From: Verrucomicrobia bacterium UBA1263
GTDB lineage: Bacteria > Verrucomicrobiota > Verrucomicrobiia > Limisphaerales > UBA1412
Assembly (NCBI GenBank): GCA_002308515.1
Contig: DBVN01000115.1
Location: 9,442 to 15,565 of the forward strand
DNA length: 6,124 nt
Direction: 5' to 3'
Numbering within the stretch: the stretch's first letter is position 1; every line of letters begins with the position of its first letter. The notes below the pieces were generated by a model, which made no database searches, was not told where the DNA came from, and worked only from the letters and a program-made list of their open reading frames with translations. Shown piece by piece: positions 5,493 to 6,124 of this stretch. The position numbers and the translations under genes are program-made.

Positions 5493-6124
5493 ATGCTCCG
5501 GGGTATGAGTTCGGCGGCGATAGTGGACGAAACAAAAGTTGAATCAAATACGGCAGCGGAAACGGTTGTCTCAGTGCAGGGACTGGTGAAGGTCTTTAAG
5601 GATTTCTGGGGACGGCCCAAGGCTCATGCTGTCAACAATGTCAGCTTTGAGGTAAAAAGAGGGGAAGTCTTTGGGCTTCTGGGACCTAACGGATCGGGCA
5701 AGTCCACTACGGTCAAGCTGCTGCTGGGACTGCTGAATCCGACACGCGGTCATATCGAAGTCTTTGGCCACTCGACCCGTCATGTCGCTACCAAGCGGCG
5801 GATCGGTTATCTTCCGGAGGAATCTTACCTGTACCGCTATCTGGACAGCGCGGAGACGCTGGACTTTTTCGGCAGTTTGTTTGATTTGACCTCTGGCGAG
5901 CGCAGACAGCGCGCGGAACAACTTCTGGAAATGGTTGGACTGGATAAGGTTCGCCGCAGAACAGTGGGTGAGTTTTCCAAAGGTATGCAGCGCCGCATCG
6001 GTTTGGCTCAGGCGCTGATCAACGATCCCGATTTGATCATTCTGGATGAACCGACTTCGGTTCTGACACCGCAGGAAACGGATAAGCTTTTCGATCAGCT
6101 GCGTTTCTTCAAGGAACAGGGTCA
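5493..6124 (+). CDS. ABC transporter ATP-binding protein, ABC-2/CcmA type, 3' end cut by window; possibly chimeric
   Basis: The cytoplasmic ATPase subunit of an ABC transporter, 210 codons visible and open at the right edge. Seen in order: a polar N-terminal stretch (about 1-25), Walker A GPNGSGKST at 64-72, a Q-loop region GYLPEESYLYRYL with Glu in place of Gln (common in CcmA/DrrA-type ATPases), signature FSKGM at 161-165, and Walker B LIILDEPT at 181-188. Up to that point it resembles PVC-group ABC-2 exporter ATPases, which usually pair with an ABC-2 permease encoded just downstream (not visible). After DEPTS, residues 190-210 read VLTPQETDKLFDQL and onward, wording typical of sugar/nucleoside importer ATPases (RbsA/YufO type) instead of the expected SGLDP D-loop. 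See findings for the chimera question. The start at 5493 is preferred because of the GGAGG at 5477-5481; ATG at 5505 is the in-frame alternative. It is transcribed divergently from the phosphatase operon. Confidence 0.9.
   Translation, partial: MLRGMSSAAIVDETKVESNTAAETVVSVQGLVKVFKDFWGRPKAHAVNNVSFEVKRGEVFGLLGPNGSGKSTTVKLLLGLLNPTRGHIEVFGHSTRHVATKRRIGYLPEESYLYRYLDSAETLDFFGSLFDLTSGERRQRAEQLLEMVGLDKVRRRTVGEFSKGMQRRIGLAQALINDPDLIILDEPTSVLTPQETDKLFDQLRFFKEQG

Noticed and set aside
1..6124. Mobile element, CRISPR array or defence system
   Set aside because: No direct-repeat array, terminal inverted repeats, transposase, integrase or defence-type domain was seen; the superfamily 1 helicase has no nuclease or abortive-infection partner beside it.

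Overview
This window looks like chromosomal housekeeping DNA from a bacterium of the PVC superphylum, probably the Lentisphaerae/Verrucomicrobia side. That is an inference from remembered family resemblance: the ABC ATPase carries the 'GYLPEESYLYRYL' wording, the helicase has 'IHQAKGLEY' and the phosphatase has 'DIKLKLD'. No database search was run. Base composition is moderate and even, and I see no transposase, integrase, CRISPR array or phage gene.

Layout from left to right. Positions 1-237 (minus) hold the 5' two thirds of a one-piece transfer-messenger RNA (ssrA), cut off by the window edge, with a readable tag ANEELALAA. Just upstream of it, positions 256-300 combine a Rho-independent terminator with a good sigma70-type promoter whose -35 box lies in the terminator loop. 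From 328 to 5392 four genes run on the minus strand with gaps of 12, 28 and 45 bases. In transcription order they are an inositol-monophosphatase-family phosphatase, a UvrD/Rep/PcrA-type helicase, a POT-family peptide transporter and a TRIC/UPF0126 (glycine transporter-domain) membrane protein. They probably form one transcription unit that starts in the divergent spacer at 5393-5492 and ends at the 264-300 terminator. Positions 5493-6124 (plus) hold the start of an ABC-2/CcmA-type ABC ATPase that runs off the right edge.

The genes do not form an obvious single pathway. The peptide importer and the UPF0126 protein could cooperate in peptide and amino-acid handling, while the phosphatase, helicase and tmRNA are general housekeeping functions.

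The points most worth a second look are: the last ~64 bases of the ABC gene, which switch from ABC-2-exporter wording to sugar/nucleoside-importer wording right after Walker B and may be a chimeric contig end; the terminator-promoter overlap in front of ssrA; the acidic tail of the helicase in place of a Tudor-like end; and the lack of Shine-Dalgarno sequences in the minus-strand operon. I found no convincing new biological system here.
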